NCBI RefSeq assembly: GCF_963924675.1
Contig: NC_089224.1
Coordinates: 49,548,885 to 49,612,884 of the forward strand
Direction: 5' to 3'
DNA: 64,000 nucleotides
DNA from: Phocoena phocoena
Lineage: Eukaryota > Chordata > Mammalia > Artiodactyla > Phocoenidae
The notes under the pieces: generated by a model
The model's database searches: none
Told to the model about the DNA's origin: nothing
The model's input: only the letters and a program-made list of their open reading frames with translations
Made by a program: the position numbers and the translations under genes
In this document: piece after piece, positions 44,973 through 54,665 of the stretch
How the letters are laid out: each line of letters starts with the position of its first letter
Position numbering within the stretch: position 1 is the stretch's first letter

Positions 44973-45172
44973 NNNNNNNNNNNNNNNNNNNNNNNNNNNN
45001 NNNNNNNNNNNNNNNNNNNNNNNNNNNNNNNNNNNNNNNNNNNNNNNNNNNNNNNNNNNNNNNNNNNNNNNNNNNNNNNNNNNNNNNNNNNNNNNNNNNN
45101 NNNNNNNNNNNNNNNNNNNNNNNNNNNNNNNNNNNNNNNNNNNNNNNNNNNNNNNNNNNNNNNNNNNNNNNN
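44973..45172. other. Assembly gap (200 N)
   Basis: Exactly 200 N, a round number that suggests a placeholder rather than a measured length. Open frames annotated across it are meaningless. Confidence 0.99.
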
Positions 45173-45786
45173 TCAAGAATGTATGACTATGGAAAAAAAT
45201 AATTACTTTTTCAACTTGAGAGAAGGAAAACTGTTGGAACAGTTTAGGCAGTGCCTATCCAATAATAAAAAAAGGTTTCTTGGACCACAGTTCATTCTCT
45301 AAATCTTCAAAAGCCTATCATTTATCATTAATTTTGAAATAAAACAGGAAATACCTGTACTAAGAGAACCTTTGAAAACAAGCAGAATAATTGGCAAGGA
45401 ATATTTTGGGAGGCACTGACAATAATGTAATGCCTGGATTAGTCTTTCAAAAAAACATGAAATTGTAGCTGGGAGGCATATGTAGCTAAAGATGCAGCAT
45501 TCCAGTGCTGAGCACTATAACTCAGTTTTCTTGATATTCTACATATTATTTAACAAAAAGCACATGTAAGATCTTCCCAGAACCCTCTGTGAATTCCTCT
45601 GTGAATCAAACTTTGACTGCTATAGCAGAGCTCTTAGATATAAATGGCATAAAGATATTAAAGTCTTGTTGTGACAGGTAGCTTTTGACAATGAGGAAAA
45701 ATACTTTTAAAGAATGTTACATACTTATATATGTGCGTGTTTATATGTATGTATAGAGTGGCTGGTATGTCTAGCCTGCCTCATTC
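45173..45786. other. Unassigned sequence
   Basis: No gene or repeat recognised. Confidence 0.35.
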
Positions 45787-45802
45787 AAAAAACGGTGGCT
45801 GT

Positions 45803-46010
45803 GGGCTTCCCTGGTGGCGCAGTGGTTGAGAGTCCGCCTGCCAATGCAGGGAACACAGGTTCGTGCCCCGGTCCGGGAGGATCCCACATGCCGCGGAGTG
45901 GCTGGGCCCGTGAGCCATGGCCGCTGAGCCTGCGCGTCCGGAGCCTGTGCTCCGCAATGGGAGAGGCCACAACAGTGAGAGGCCTGCGTACCGCAAAAAA
46001 AAAAAAAAAA
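45803..46010 (+). mobile_element. CHR-2-like SINE, full length
   Basis: Complete head, boxes, body and A tail. AAAACGGTGGCTG before and AAAAGGATGGCTG after form a TSD with two mismatches. Overlapping open frames on both strands are artefacts. Confidence 0.94.
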
Positions 46011-46023
46011 AAAAAGGATGGCT

Positions 46024-46499
46024 GAACATATTTATCTTTTAATCTGGCTCCATCCTCCAATTGCTAATATCAATCTTTGGGATATAAGGTTTTGTAGGAT
46101 TATCATTCTGATATTCATCTAATATGTCTGCACTTACTTTTCCCCAAATAGATCTTGGATTTTCCTACCTCTGTGTCTTTGTTTAGGTTGGGCTCTTAAC
46201 TTAGAATCATCCCTTTGGACTCCACTCTAAGTTCATTAAAATGGTACATCCTCTCCTGATATCTGTAGCTAGATACAATCTCCTTCATTAATTTTTTGTC
46301 TCTTTCTTATGACCTTGATTTACCTTGAATTAAGCTTATTAACTACTACATTTCTCTCCTTTTCCCCCTTCCCATACCCCTATAAACACTAGGTAGTAAA
46401 TGTTTTAAAGGAAAATATTTTCTTTTCATCAAAAAAATGTTTGATGAGTTAAGAGTACATTTTCCTGAATTGAATTCCTGAACTGAAGTTCATTAGAAT
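46024..46499. other. Unassigned sequence
   Basis: No gene or repeat recognised. Confidence 0.35.
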
Positions 46500-46515
46500 G
46501 AGAAAATTCACTTTT

Positions 46516-46726
46516 TTTTTTTTTTTTTTTTTTTTCGGTACGCGGGCCTCTCACTTCTGTGGCCTCTCCCGCTGCGGAGCACAGGCTGCAGGTGCGCAGG
46601 CTCAGCGGCCATGGCTCACGGGCCCCGCCGCTTCGCGGCATGTGGGATCTTCCCGGACCGGGGCACGAAGCCGTGTCCCCTGCATCAGCAGGTGGACTCT
46701 CAACCACTGCGCTACCAGGGAAGCCC
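46516..46726 (-). mobile_element. CHR-2-like SINE (reverse), full length
   Basis: Reversed copy flanked by AGAAAATTCACTTTT (46501-46515) and AGAAAATTCAGTTTT (46727-46741), a 15-bp TSD with one mismatch. Confidence 0.95.
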
Positions 46727-46840
46727 AGAAAATTCAGTTTTGATGGTTCTTTGGATCTTATTCAGAAATCATTTTTTTAAAGTGTTTAATGTGAAGTATT
46801 CAAGTTTTCTTGTCTTCCCTATTAATTACTACATCTCCTT

Positions 46841-46867
46841 CATCCATTCCTTCCTTCCTTCCTTCCA
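46841..46867. repeat. (TTCC)n microsatellite
   Basis: About five TTCC units with flanking imperfect units. Confidence 0.88.
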
Positions 46868-47334
46868 TCTTTCTTCCAATACTAATTGAATGCCAGTTAT
46901 CTGGCAGTGACAAGGCACAAAGAGAAATAAGAAAAGCTGGATCAAAATTTCAATGTAATAGTTCTGACAAAGCTATAAATCATATTCTAAATTAAGACAA
47001 GGATGTACCAATGTATTTATCTTAACAAAAAAGATATTTTAAAACATTATCCCCAAAACACTAAGTAGTCAAAATTTAAATTAATTCCAAGTATTTTCTT
47101 AAACCAGTTTCTCTTCATGCCTACTATTTTTCCAACAGATAAAAAATTATTCATAATATGACAAGAGCTTAATCCTAAACTATAAATTTTAGAAATGAAA
47201 TTGGGAGAGAGGTAGTTTTGTATTACCCTCGCCCCAACCCCATTTTCCCAGTGGCTAGCATTGAAAAGGCAAAGTGCTTAACCATTATAAACTGCCTCAA
47301 AGGTCAAAAGTGAGTTATTCTGTCATCTGTTCAC
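46868..47334. other. Unassigned sequence
   Basis: No gene or repeat recognised. Confidence 0.35.
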
Positions 47335-47402
47335 AAATATTTATCAAACACCTACTGCATCCAGGCAATGTTCTAGTTGCTAAATTTAATAAAAGAAAGG
47401 GA
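47335..47402 (-). mobile_element. L2 3'-end fragment (reverse)
   Basis: 'aaatatttatcaaacaccta', 'ctgcatccaggcaatgttct' and 'agttgctaaatttaata' match the extreme reversed L2 terminus. Confidence 0.65.
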
Positions 47403-47494
47403 AGAAAATCATTTCAACCTAAATGAAAATTAATTCTACCTTTGAAGGACACTGGCTTAATTCATGTCAGTGTGGAACCAGATAAAACCCATGT

Positions 47495-47684
47495 CAGGGT
47501 TACCAGATAAAACACAGGACGCCTGGTTAAATTTGAATTTCAGATAAACAACAAATAAAAGTTTAGTTTAAGTATGTTGCATGCAATATCTGGAATGTAC
47601 TTATATTAAAAAATTATCTGTTGTTTAAAATTCAGATTTAACCAGACGTTCTGTATTTTCACTTGCTAAATCTGGCAACCTTAG
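47495..47684. mobile_element. Fold-back DNA-transposon MITE
   Basis: The two halves are complementary: 'ggttaccagataaaacacag' on the left matches the reverse of 'ctaaatctggcaacc' on the right, and 'taaatttgaatttcagataa' matches the reverse of 'aaaattcagattta'. This fits a known type of palindromic mammalian MITE. No clear TSD was found. Confidence 0.78.
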
Positions 47685-48538
47685 TGAGAAAGGACTGGCT
47701 ACATTGCTTCTTCCCTTTTGAAGATGCCAGTTGGGGCTGGGAGACTGAGACACAGGACAGGCAGCCCGGTGTTAGCAGGCTGGCTCGTGGAGGTGGAGGC
47801 TTTGAGTGCGTGCAACTATGTAGTGAGGGCAGAGAATCGAGAAGGAGGAGCTCACTACTTTGCATAATAGAATTATAAATTACTAGGGGGCTGAAACTGA
47901 GTACGAGAAAGGAAAAGAAGTGGGGTATGGTAGTAGGAGACCTGAGCTCATAACAGAAAAGTTCAGTTTTAGTTGTTCACACCTCTGTGGTAACTATTCT
48001 TCATCTTTCAAATCTACAGCAAAGTCTGCCGCAAATACACATGGATGCATACGTAAACAGAGGAATCAGGAATGTTTTATACAGTAATGTTCACTTCAGT
48101 CTTCAGGGCTTTAACTAGTTCTTTGAAGTTCCAGCCATACTGCTTTACTACAGACATAAACAAGGTAAGTTAGATCAATGATTTTCAGTTTTGTTCTACT
48201 TTGCTCCCTGGCCCAGCTATAGCTATAGAATTCTTCGTCTTCTGGAGTTGGCTAGGATAGCTCTTTATCCAAATGGTAGGGAGTCTGTGTTGGGTTTTGC
48301 CCAGGGTCCTAGGGCCATCCCAAATATTTGCAATAAGTACCCAGAAGAAGGCTACCCTTTCCTTCCTAGAAGCCAGTAAAGTTCTGCCAAACTTCATGCC
48401 TGTGGCTCTTACTCCAGAGGCGTGTAGAAATTGTTTTCTACTGATTGTTCCCAAGGGCTGAAGCCAGTGTCTGATGTTTCCATGGCATTATTAGATGACA
48501 GATACCTAAATACCATCACGAAAAGATCATCCATACCT
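47685..48538. other. Unassigned sequence
   Basis: Mirror-image open frames at 47659-47878 and 48185-48461 have no recognisable domain. Confidence 0.35.
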
Positions 48539-49208
48539 CACAAAAACAGACATATAGATCAGTGGAACAAAATAGCGAGCCCAGAAATAAACCCACACAC
48601 CTATGGTCAATTAATCTTTGACAAAGGAGGCAAAAATATGCAATGGAGAAAAGACAGTCTCTCTTCACCAAGTGGTGTTGGGAAAGCTGGACAGCTACAT
48701 GTAAATCAATGAAGTTAGAATACTCACTCACGCCATATACAAAAATAAACACAAAATGGTTTAAGGACCTAATTATAAGACATAACACCATAAAACTCCT
48801 ATAAGAGAACATATGTAAACTATTCTCTGACATAAATTATAGCAATATTTTCTTAGATCAGTCTCCCAATGCAAAAGACATAAGAGCAAAAATAAACAAT
48901 ACAAATGAGACCTAATAAAACTTAAAAGTTTTGCAGAGCAAAGGAAACCTCCAACAAAATGAAAAGACAACCTACAGACTGGGACAAGATATTTGTAAAG
49001 GATGTGACAAACAAGGGGTTAATTTCCAAAATATACAAACAGCTCATACAACTCAATATCAAAAAAATCCCAAACCACCCAATCAAAAAATGGACAGAAA
49101 ACCTAAATACACATTTCTCCAAAGAAGACATACAGATGGCCACCAGGCTCATGAAAAGATGCTGCAATTGCTAATTATTAGAGAAATGCAAATCAAAACC
49201 AGAATGAG
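48539..49208 (+). mobile_element. L1 ORF2 3' part, upstream of a nested insertion
   Basis: 'agatcagtggaacaaaatag', 'ggtcaattaatctttgacaa', 'ccaagtggtgttgggaaagc', 'ctacagactgggacaagata' and 'atgcaaatcaaaaccagaat' are L1 ORF2 in order. Small open frames still read ORF2 fragments (for example [20 protein letters not shown]), broken by stops and frameshifts. Sequence resumes at 49584 beyond a nested block. Confidence 0.9.
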
Positions 49209-49372
49209 CACAGGGACTATAATCAATATTTTGTAATAACCTACAAGGGAAAAGAATCTGAAAAAATACACATATATATGTAGAACTGAATTACTTTGCT
49301 GTACACCTGAAACTAACACAACATTGTAAACAAACTATACTTCAATTTAAAACAAACAAACAAACAAAAACA
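49209..49372 (+). mobile_element. L1 3' end nested in the L1
   Basis: Starts CACAGGGACTATAATCAATA and continues with the L1 terminal motifs 'tttgctgtacacctgaaact' and 'acacaacattgtaaacaaac', ending in an (AAAC)n tail. It lies out of place in the middle of ORF2, so it was inserted. A SINE follows directly. Confidence 0.88.
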
Positions 49373-49583
49373 GGACTTCCCTGGTGGCGCAGTGGTTGAG
49401 AGTCCGCCTGCCGATGCAGGGGACACGGGTTCGTGCCCCGGTCTGGGAGGATCCCACATGCCGCGGAGCAGCTGGGCCCGTGAGCCATGGCCACTGAGCC
49501 TGCGCGTCCAGAGCCTGTGCTCTGCAACGTGAGAGGCCACAACAGTGAGAAGCCCGCACACTGCAAAAAAAAAAAAAAAAAAA
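49373..49583 (+). mobile_element. CHR-2-like SINE joined to the nested L1 tail
   Basis: Full-length copy starting GGACTTCCCTGGTGGCGCAG directly after the L1 (AAAC)n tail, with an A19-type tail. The host L1 resumes at TAGAAATGAGGTAAC. A short imperfect TSD (CAGAATGAG/TAGAAATGAG) brackets the L1 tail and SINE together. Confidence 0.92.
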
Positions 49584-50354
49584 TAGAAATGAGGTAACAC
49601 CTCACACCGGTCAGTATGGCTATCATCAAGATGTCTAAAAATAACAAATGTTAGCGAGGATGTGGAGAAAAGGGAACCCTCCAACACTGTTGGTGGGAAT
49701 TTAAATTGGTGCAGCCACTTTGGGAAACAGTATGGAGGCTCCTTAAAAAACCCAAAGTAGAGGTACAATATGATCCAGCAATCCCAGTCCTGGGTATATT
49801 ATCTGGAAAAGACGAAAACTAATTCGAAAAGATACATGCAACCCAATGTTCACAGCAGCACTATTTACAATAGCCAAGACATAGAAACAACCCAAGTGCC
49901 CGTTGACAGACGAATGGCTTAAGAAGATGTGATATAAAAAAGAATGAAATATTGTCATTTGCAGCAACATGGATGGACCTAGAGAATATCATACTAAGTG
50001 AAGGAAGTCAGACAGAGAAAGACAAATATTATATGATATCACTTATATGTGGAGTCTAAAAAATGATACAAGTGAATCTATATACAAAAGAGACTCACAG
50101 ACACAGAAAACTTACGGTTACCAAAGGGGAAAGGGCAGGGAGGGATAAATTAGGAGTATGGATTAATAGATACAAACTATTATACTATACATAAAATAGA
50201 TAAGCAACAAGGATTTACTGCCTAGCACAGGGAACTATATTCAATATCTTATAATAGCCTATAAAGGAAAATAATCTGAAAAATATATACATAACTGAAT
50301 CACTTTGCTGTACACTTGAAAGTAACACTATACTAAATCAACTATATTTCAATT
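49584..50354 (+). mobile_element. L1 ORF2 end and 3' UTR, downstream of the nested insertion
   Basis: Continues with 'tgttagcgaggatgtggaga', 'gtatggaggctccttaaaaa', 'gcaacatggatggacctaga', 'agtgaaggaagtcagacaga', then the 3' UTR ending 'cacagggaactatattcaat' and 'caactatatttcaatt' with an A-rich tail. The relation to the 48539-49208 part is unambiguous. Confidence 0.92.
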
Positions 50355-50369
50355 AAAAAAAATTAAACC

Positions 50370-50562
50370 GGGCTTCCCTGGTGGCGCAGTTGTTGAGAGT
50401 CCGCCTGCCGATGCAGGGGACACATGTTCATGCCTCGGTCTGGGAAGATCCCACATGCCGTGGAGCGGCTGGGCCCGTGGGCCACGGCCGCTGAGCCTGC
50501 ACATCTGGATCCTGTGCTCCGCAGCGGGAGAGGCCACAACAGTGAGAGGCCCGCGTACCACA
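50370..50562 (+). mobile_element. CHR-2-like SINE in the L1 tail
   Basis: Full-length copy inserted right at the end of the preceding L1. The TSD AAAAAAAATTAAACC is exact (50355-50369 and 50563-50577) and includes the L1 A tail, so the L1 tail served as target. Confidence 0.95.
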
Positions 50563-50577
50563 AAAAAAAATTAAACC

Positions 50578-51139
50578 AACAAAAAGTTCAGCCACACCTG
50601 CCTGGGCTTTTTTGATCAGGGCTCTCAGTTACATGGAGTTTCTCCATTCCCTCTGGATCTCTGGGATTCTGTATCTCAGCTGGCTGTCAGCTTGGATGTC
50701 CTGCCAGCCCAGACTTCTGCTCTTTTGTGGCTGGACTCATCTGGAGAGCCTTGGGTACGAGCTTCGTCCACACTACGAAGGCTAATTCTCCCCCAGCTGT
50801 AATTCTGAAGCTTTACCTTTACTCTGTTCCTTTCAGTTTGGAACCCTCCCCTAAGATCTGGAATCTAAAATATATTGGATTAATCATGTTGTAATTTTTC
50901 AGCTTCTCTCTTTGACAACCTCTTTTGCTCCCTCCCTTGAGGCTCATGGCTCCCTCCCTCAGCCTTGTCACCATTTCGTCTTGTCCTCTGACTTCCCTCT
51001 TGGAACCTGAACGCAGACAATCTGACACTCCCCTAATTCCATATTTCATTTTATGTCTTGGAGTTAAGAAGGATATGCTTTAGACCAAGTGTCAGAATTG
51101 CTTGCGTTCACCTCCACCAGAGAGTGGGTAGAAGAAAAA
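50578..51139. other. Unassigned sequence
   Basis: No gene or repeat recognised. Confidence 0.35.
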
Positions 51140-51565
51140 GATCACACGTGATGATGCTCACTGCTGTGGCAGACAAACTCACAGACCTCAGCGGCTACAT
51201 ACAACAAAAACGTATGTCTTGCCCACATAACAGAAAAGGTTGACGGAGGGCTCTTCCTCTACATGGTAACTCTGAGACCAGAGTTGTTCTATTTTGTGAC
51301 TCTACCATCTCTTAGGGCTTCAGATTCACACACATTCAGTCCACACATTGGGGAAAAGAAGGTGGAGAACATGACACACACTCACTTCTTAAAAGTTCCT
51401 GGTGGAACCACATTTTCACCCAGAAGCAAGGGCCTAAGAAATGTCTGTGGCCCCTGACCTGGCAGCCACTATTCAGTGACAATTCTACAGCATGGAAATG
51501 GACATTGAACTGTCTCTGCCACCGATGGTAATCTTCGGGTGTCTCAATCAAATATACAGTTTCCA
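51140..51565 (-). repeat. Possible LTR/MER-type relic (reverse)
   Basis: 'gctgtggcagacaaactcac', 'acaaaaacgtatgtcttgcc' and 'acctggcagccactattca' resemble an ancient LTR-class repeat in reverse. The family is not certain. Confidence 0.4.
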
Positions 51566-51747
51566 CCCTAAGAAAAAATTAATACATAAAGATATTAAGA
51601 TATCATCCTTCAAATAGACCAAATAAATTGTGAATTAAAAGGCTTATGTAAAAAAAAGGAATGAAAAAAAGCGATTTGAGGATTCTCTGAGTATTTTATC
51701 TATCGATAGTGTCCCTTCTATATATATAACAGTATACATAACGGTAT
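51566..51747. other. Unassigned AT-rich sequence
   Basis: Short stretch rich in TATATA words, leading into the duplication that follows. Confidence 0.4.
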
Positions 51748-51852
51748 ATAACTGATTTCTCAGTCCCCTGTAGCTAAACATAGATAATTGAGATTCGACA
51801 GCATGTAACTGGTTTCTTAACCACCTATATAGCTAAGCACACCTAGTTGAAA
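51748..51852. repeat. Diverged two-copy tandem duplication
   Basis: Two units of about 48 bp (51748-51794 and 51804-51852) share the words TAACTG-TTTCT, CCT-T, AGCTAA-CA and TTGA-AT in register. The period is about 56 bp. I know no named repeat with this unit. Confidence 0.7.
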
Positions 51853-51949
51853 TAAAGTAAACCCAAGGGATATCTGAGAGCCTTCTCATTTCTGTTATTG
51901 TAGATAAGGTAAAAGCAGAGGCATATAGTTCTAAGAATATTCACTAAGC

Positions 51950-52090
51950 AGATTTATTCATTCCACATACATTGAGTGTCTACTATGTCTCAGTCATTAT
52001 CCTAGGCGCTACAAACATTAGAACCATAAGCAGGCGCCCTGCTCTCACTAAGAGATAATGGAGAAAAAAGCGCATGTCGAAGTGATTCCA
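51950..52090 (-). mobile_element. L2 3'-end fragment (reverse)
   Basis: 'cattgagtgtctactatgtc', 'tcattatcctaggcgctaca' and 'ccctgctctcactaagag' follow the reversed L2 end. Confidence 0.72.
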
Positions 52091-53030
52091 TTTTTGAAAT
52101 TAGACGATGCTGAGTTTATCCTTTGAGAGAAGAGGTCTGGATGTCAGAACTTGCTACGGTCTATTTGAAGAAAAAAGCCTTAACAAATGTTGTATAGATT
52201 AACTGTATTCTTTGGGGGTAGAATCTATGTCTTTGATTATCAGGGTTGGTCATATTATTAAAGTGTAGAGAGCTGCCCACATGATACGCTTTGAGAAGGT
52301 ATGCAGAGTCCTTGATGGCAAATCATTTCCTATGAGTAGCTTGACTTGGAAGGCCACAACTTACTGAGAAATTAACATATGGGGCTAGTTTTGGGCATTA
52401 TCACTCTGGGCAGTAGTGATCGAACTTGTGAGAGAAAGAAGAGCTAAGGAAATGGACCAGAGAATCAAAACATTGAAATAGAGAAAGAGGGGAGGCTGTC
52501 CTGGGCTAGCCCTGTAAATAGGAGTGAACCTAGTGTAATCCTGAGGCAGGAGTGAGAAAAAAATGACTCCTTCTAAGAGTCACTGTTAATATAAGTCTTT
52601 GCTACTCAAGAGAACGCATTCAATCCCCAGGCATGTTAAGGAAAAAAGTAAACCTTAAATACCTTAAGAATGAATTGTGAATCTTTCTTCAGGATTTTGA
52701 AGTGGAGTAATTGATTTGAACGGGGCTTTTTTATACCATTAGGGATGGAAAATTGGCATGAGGGTCCATTGAGAACAGCGATGTGCAGGCTTGTCGTCAG
52801 ATTGCCAAGTACATAATGTATTTTTTCAGAATCTAAAACCCCACCACATCTTTGGGTTTTCCCTGGTTGACCTGAGCTCTTATCAGGGGCCTTGTCATGA
52901 AGATCCACTAGCTGGAAATAATATCTCCATCCTCCCACTTCCTCTTATTCCTCTTCTATTGCATTTACTGTATTTTATGGTGGATTGATATTTGTGAACT
53001 CCTTATTTCTCTTACCGGATGGGAAACTGT
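52091..53030. other. Unassigned sequence
   Basis: A 100-codon minus-strand open frame at 52636-52938 has no recognisable domain. No repeat identified. Confidence 0.35.
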
Positions 53031-53034
53031 TGGC

Positions 53035-53248
53035 AGTAAAATGTGGTGGTTAAAGACATTCTGGAGTCAGACCTACCTGGAGGAGCCCTACCCAGGCCAC
53101 TTAATAACTATGTGACCTCAAAGTAATAGTCAATCTCTCTAAGCCTCAACTTCTTTCTCTGAAAATGGACATTGTAAGTCTGTGAAATACCAATAGCATG
53201 GTACTTGGAATAGGCACTCAATGAGTGTTAGCTGGTTTTATAGGCCCT
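53035..53248 (+). mobile_element. MIR SINE, nearly complete
   Basis: 'aatgtggtggttaaagaca', 'ttctggagtcagacctacct', 'taactatgtgacctcaaag', 'cctcaacttctttctctga' and 'ggaataggcactcaatgag' reproduce the MIR order. Confidence 0.82.
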
Positions 53249-53284
53249 TTTCCTTTGTTCCTTTATTTAATAACTTCAACCTCA

Positions 53285-53450
53285 GGAAGCCAGTGTTCTT
53301 AAAGCCATTTTCCTAAGGAGAGCTCTGTGTTGCAGAGGTTATATAAACTTTCTCAATATTACATAGCTGATTGGTAGGAGAATCTGAACTTGAACCCAAA
53401 TTGTGTTTGGGCGACCTCTCTTTCCAAAACAGCAGGGTCCTCTATTTACT
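53285..53450 (-). mobile_element. MIR SINE (reverse)
   Basis: 'ttcctaaggagagctctgtg', 'ttacatagctgattggtag' and 'ctgaacttgaacccaaattg' follow the reversed MIR core. Confidence 0.6.
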
Positions 53451-53826
53451 CACATCAATAGCTGACTTATACTGTGAGGTTTTAATGACAACTTTTGTGT
53501 GTCTTGTTTCTTCCCAGTGAAAGAGATAGGCTCTAGTATGGATGGATCTTGGCTCAATTATGCCTCTGTTCATCACAGAAATTGTTTAGTAGGCATTCAA
53601 AGCTTTACAACTTGAAAATTGAGAACATATACTACCTTTAATTCTGAGCCATGATTTGTTAATATAAGCAAATATTTAAATTGTTCTCATTCAACAATGT
53701 TTCACTGATGCCATGGTGCTAGAGTTCATATATATTGTAAAACTATAAGAAGGAAATAATTAAATTACATTTTCTGAAAAAATATATAATAGTCTCTAAA
53801 TTTTATCTCTCTGTAGCTTAAGAATC
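53451..53826. other. Unassigned sequence
   Basis: No gene or repeat recognised. Confidence 0.35.
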
Positions 53827-53841
53827 AAAAGCCAGAGAATA

Positions 53842-54035
53842 GGGACTTCCCTGGTGGTCCAGCGGTTAAGACTCTGCATTCCCAATGCAGGGGCCTGGGT
53901 GTGATCCCTGGTCAGGGAGCTAGATCCTGCATGCCGCAACTCAGAGCCCTCATGCTGCAACGAAGATCCCACACGCCACAACTAAAGACCCAACGGAGCC
54001 AAATAAATAAATAAATATTTAAATGTTAAAAAAAA
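53842..54035 (+). mobile_element. Older tRNA-derived SINE with exact 15-bp TSD
   Basis: Starts GGGACTTCCCTGGTGGTCCA with the 'cattcccaatgcaggggcct' head variant, has 'cacaactaaagacccaacg' and an (AAAT)n tail. The TSD AAAAGCCAGAGAATA is exact (53827-53841 and 54036-54050). It belongs to a different subfamily from the CHR-2 copies. Confidence 0.95.
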
Positions 54036-54050
54036 AAAAGCCAGAGAATA

Positions 54051-54530
54051 TCTAATTTAATTTTGTGGATATTTCCCCCAAAGGGGTTCAGATGATGATG
54101 ATGACACGAAATCATGCTAAAATTTCTTCAGTTTAGTTATTCCTCCCCTAAAAAGGAAGGGCAGACAATGGAGATTTTAAAAAATTTAAACAGTATTCTA
54201 ATGCAAAGCGAGTTTTACTTTTTAAATAGCCGATTTTGCAAGAAAATATATAGCTCATTTTTATCACCCATCCTGATTTCTCTGCAAATTCTATCACAAT
54301 CATAAAATGGTAATTTACTGCTTTTTTAAAGAACATATTTTACCAAGAAGGAATTAAAATAACAATTACTTTTAATTGTTTCTGCTCAGACACTGATCAT
54401 AAGTCCCCAATTAATTTACACCACTACAGAAAATATTTTAGCTCTGAAATATTCTTTATTCCACATAATATTTGGAAAATTTCTCAGTTGATCCCACCTA
54501 CTCATTTCAGTGGGATATTTCTCTGGTCAG
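54051..54530. other. Unassigned AT-rich sequence
   Basis: No gene or repeat recognised. Confidence 0.35.
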
Positions 54531-54665
54531 TCAATAATTCATCCAACACTTATTGAGTGCCAAATACATGCTAGGCCCTGTGTTCAGGCTGAGGGACACA
54601 GGCTGAAAAGATTATATTCCCTACAGTCAACAATCTCTCAGCAGACATTTAATGAATAATTTTAT
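54531..54665 (-). mobile_element. L2 3'-end fragment (reverse)
   Basis: 'aacacttattgagtgccaaa', 'tacatgctaggccctgtgtt' and 'attccctacagtcaacaat' follow the reversed L2 end. A second short piece ('cattcattcacctgataaat') lies near 54870. Confidence 0.65.

Noticed and set aside
44964..45302. Open frame crossing the N gap
   Set aside because: Most of its codons are unknown bases.
48431..49174. Several overlapping plus-strand frames with protein-like sequence
   Set aside because: They are broken pieces of L1 ORF2.
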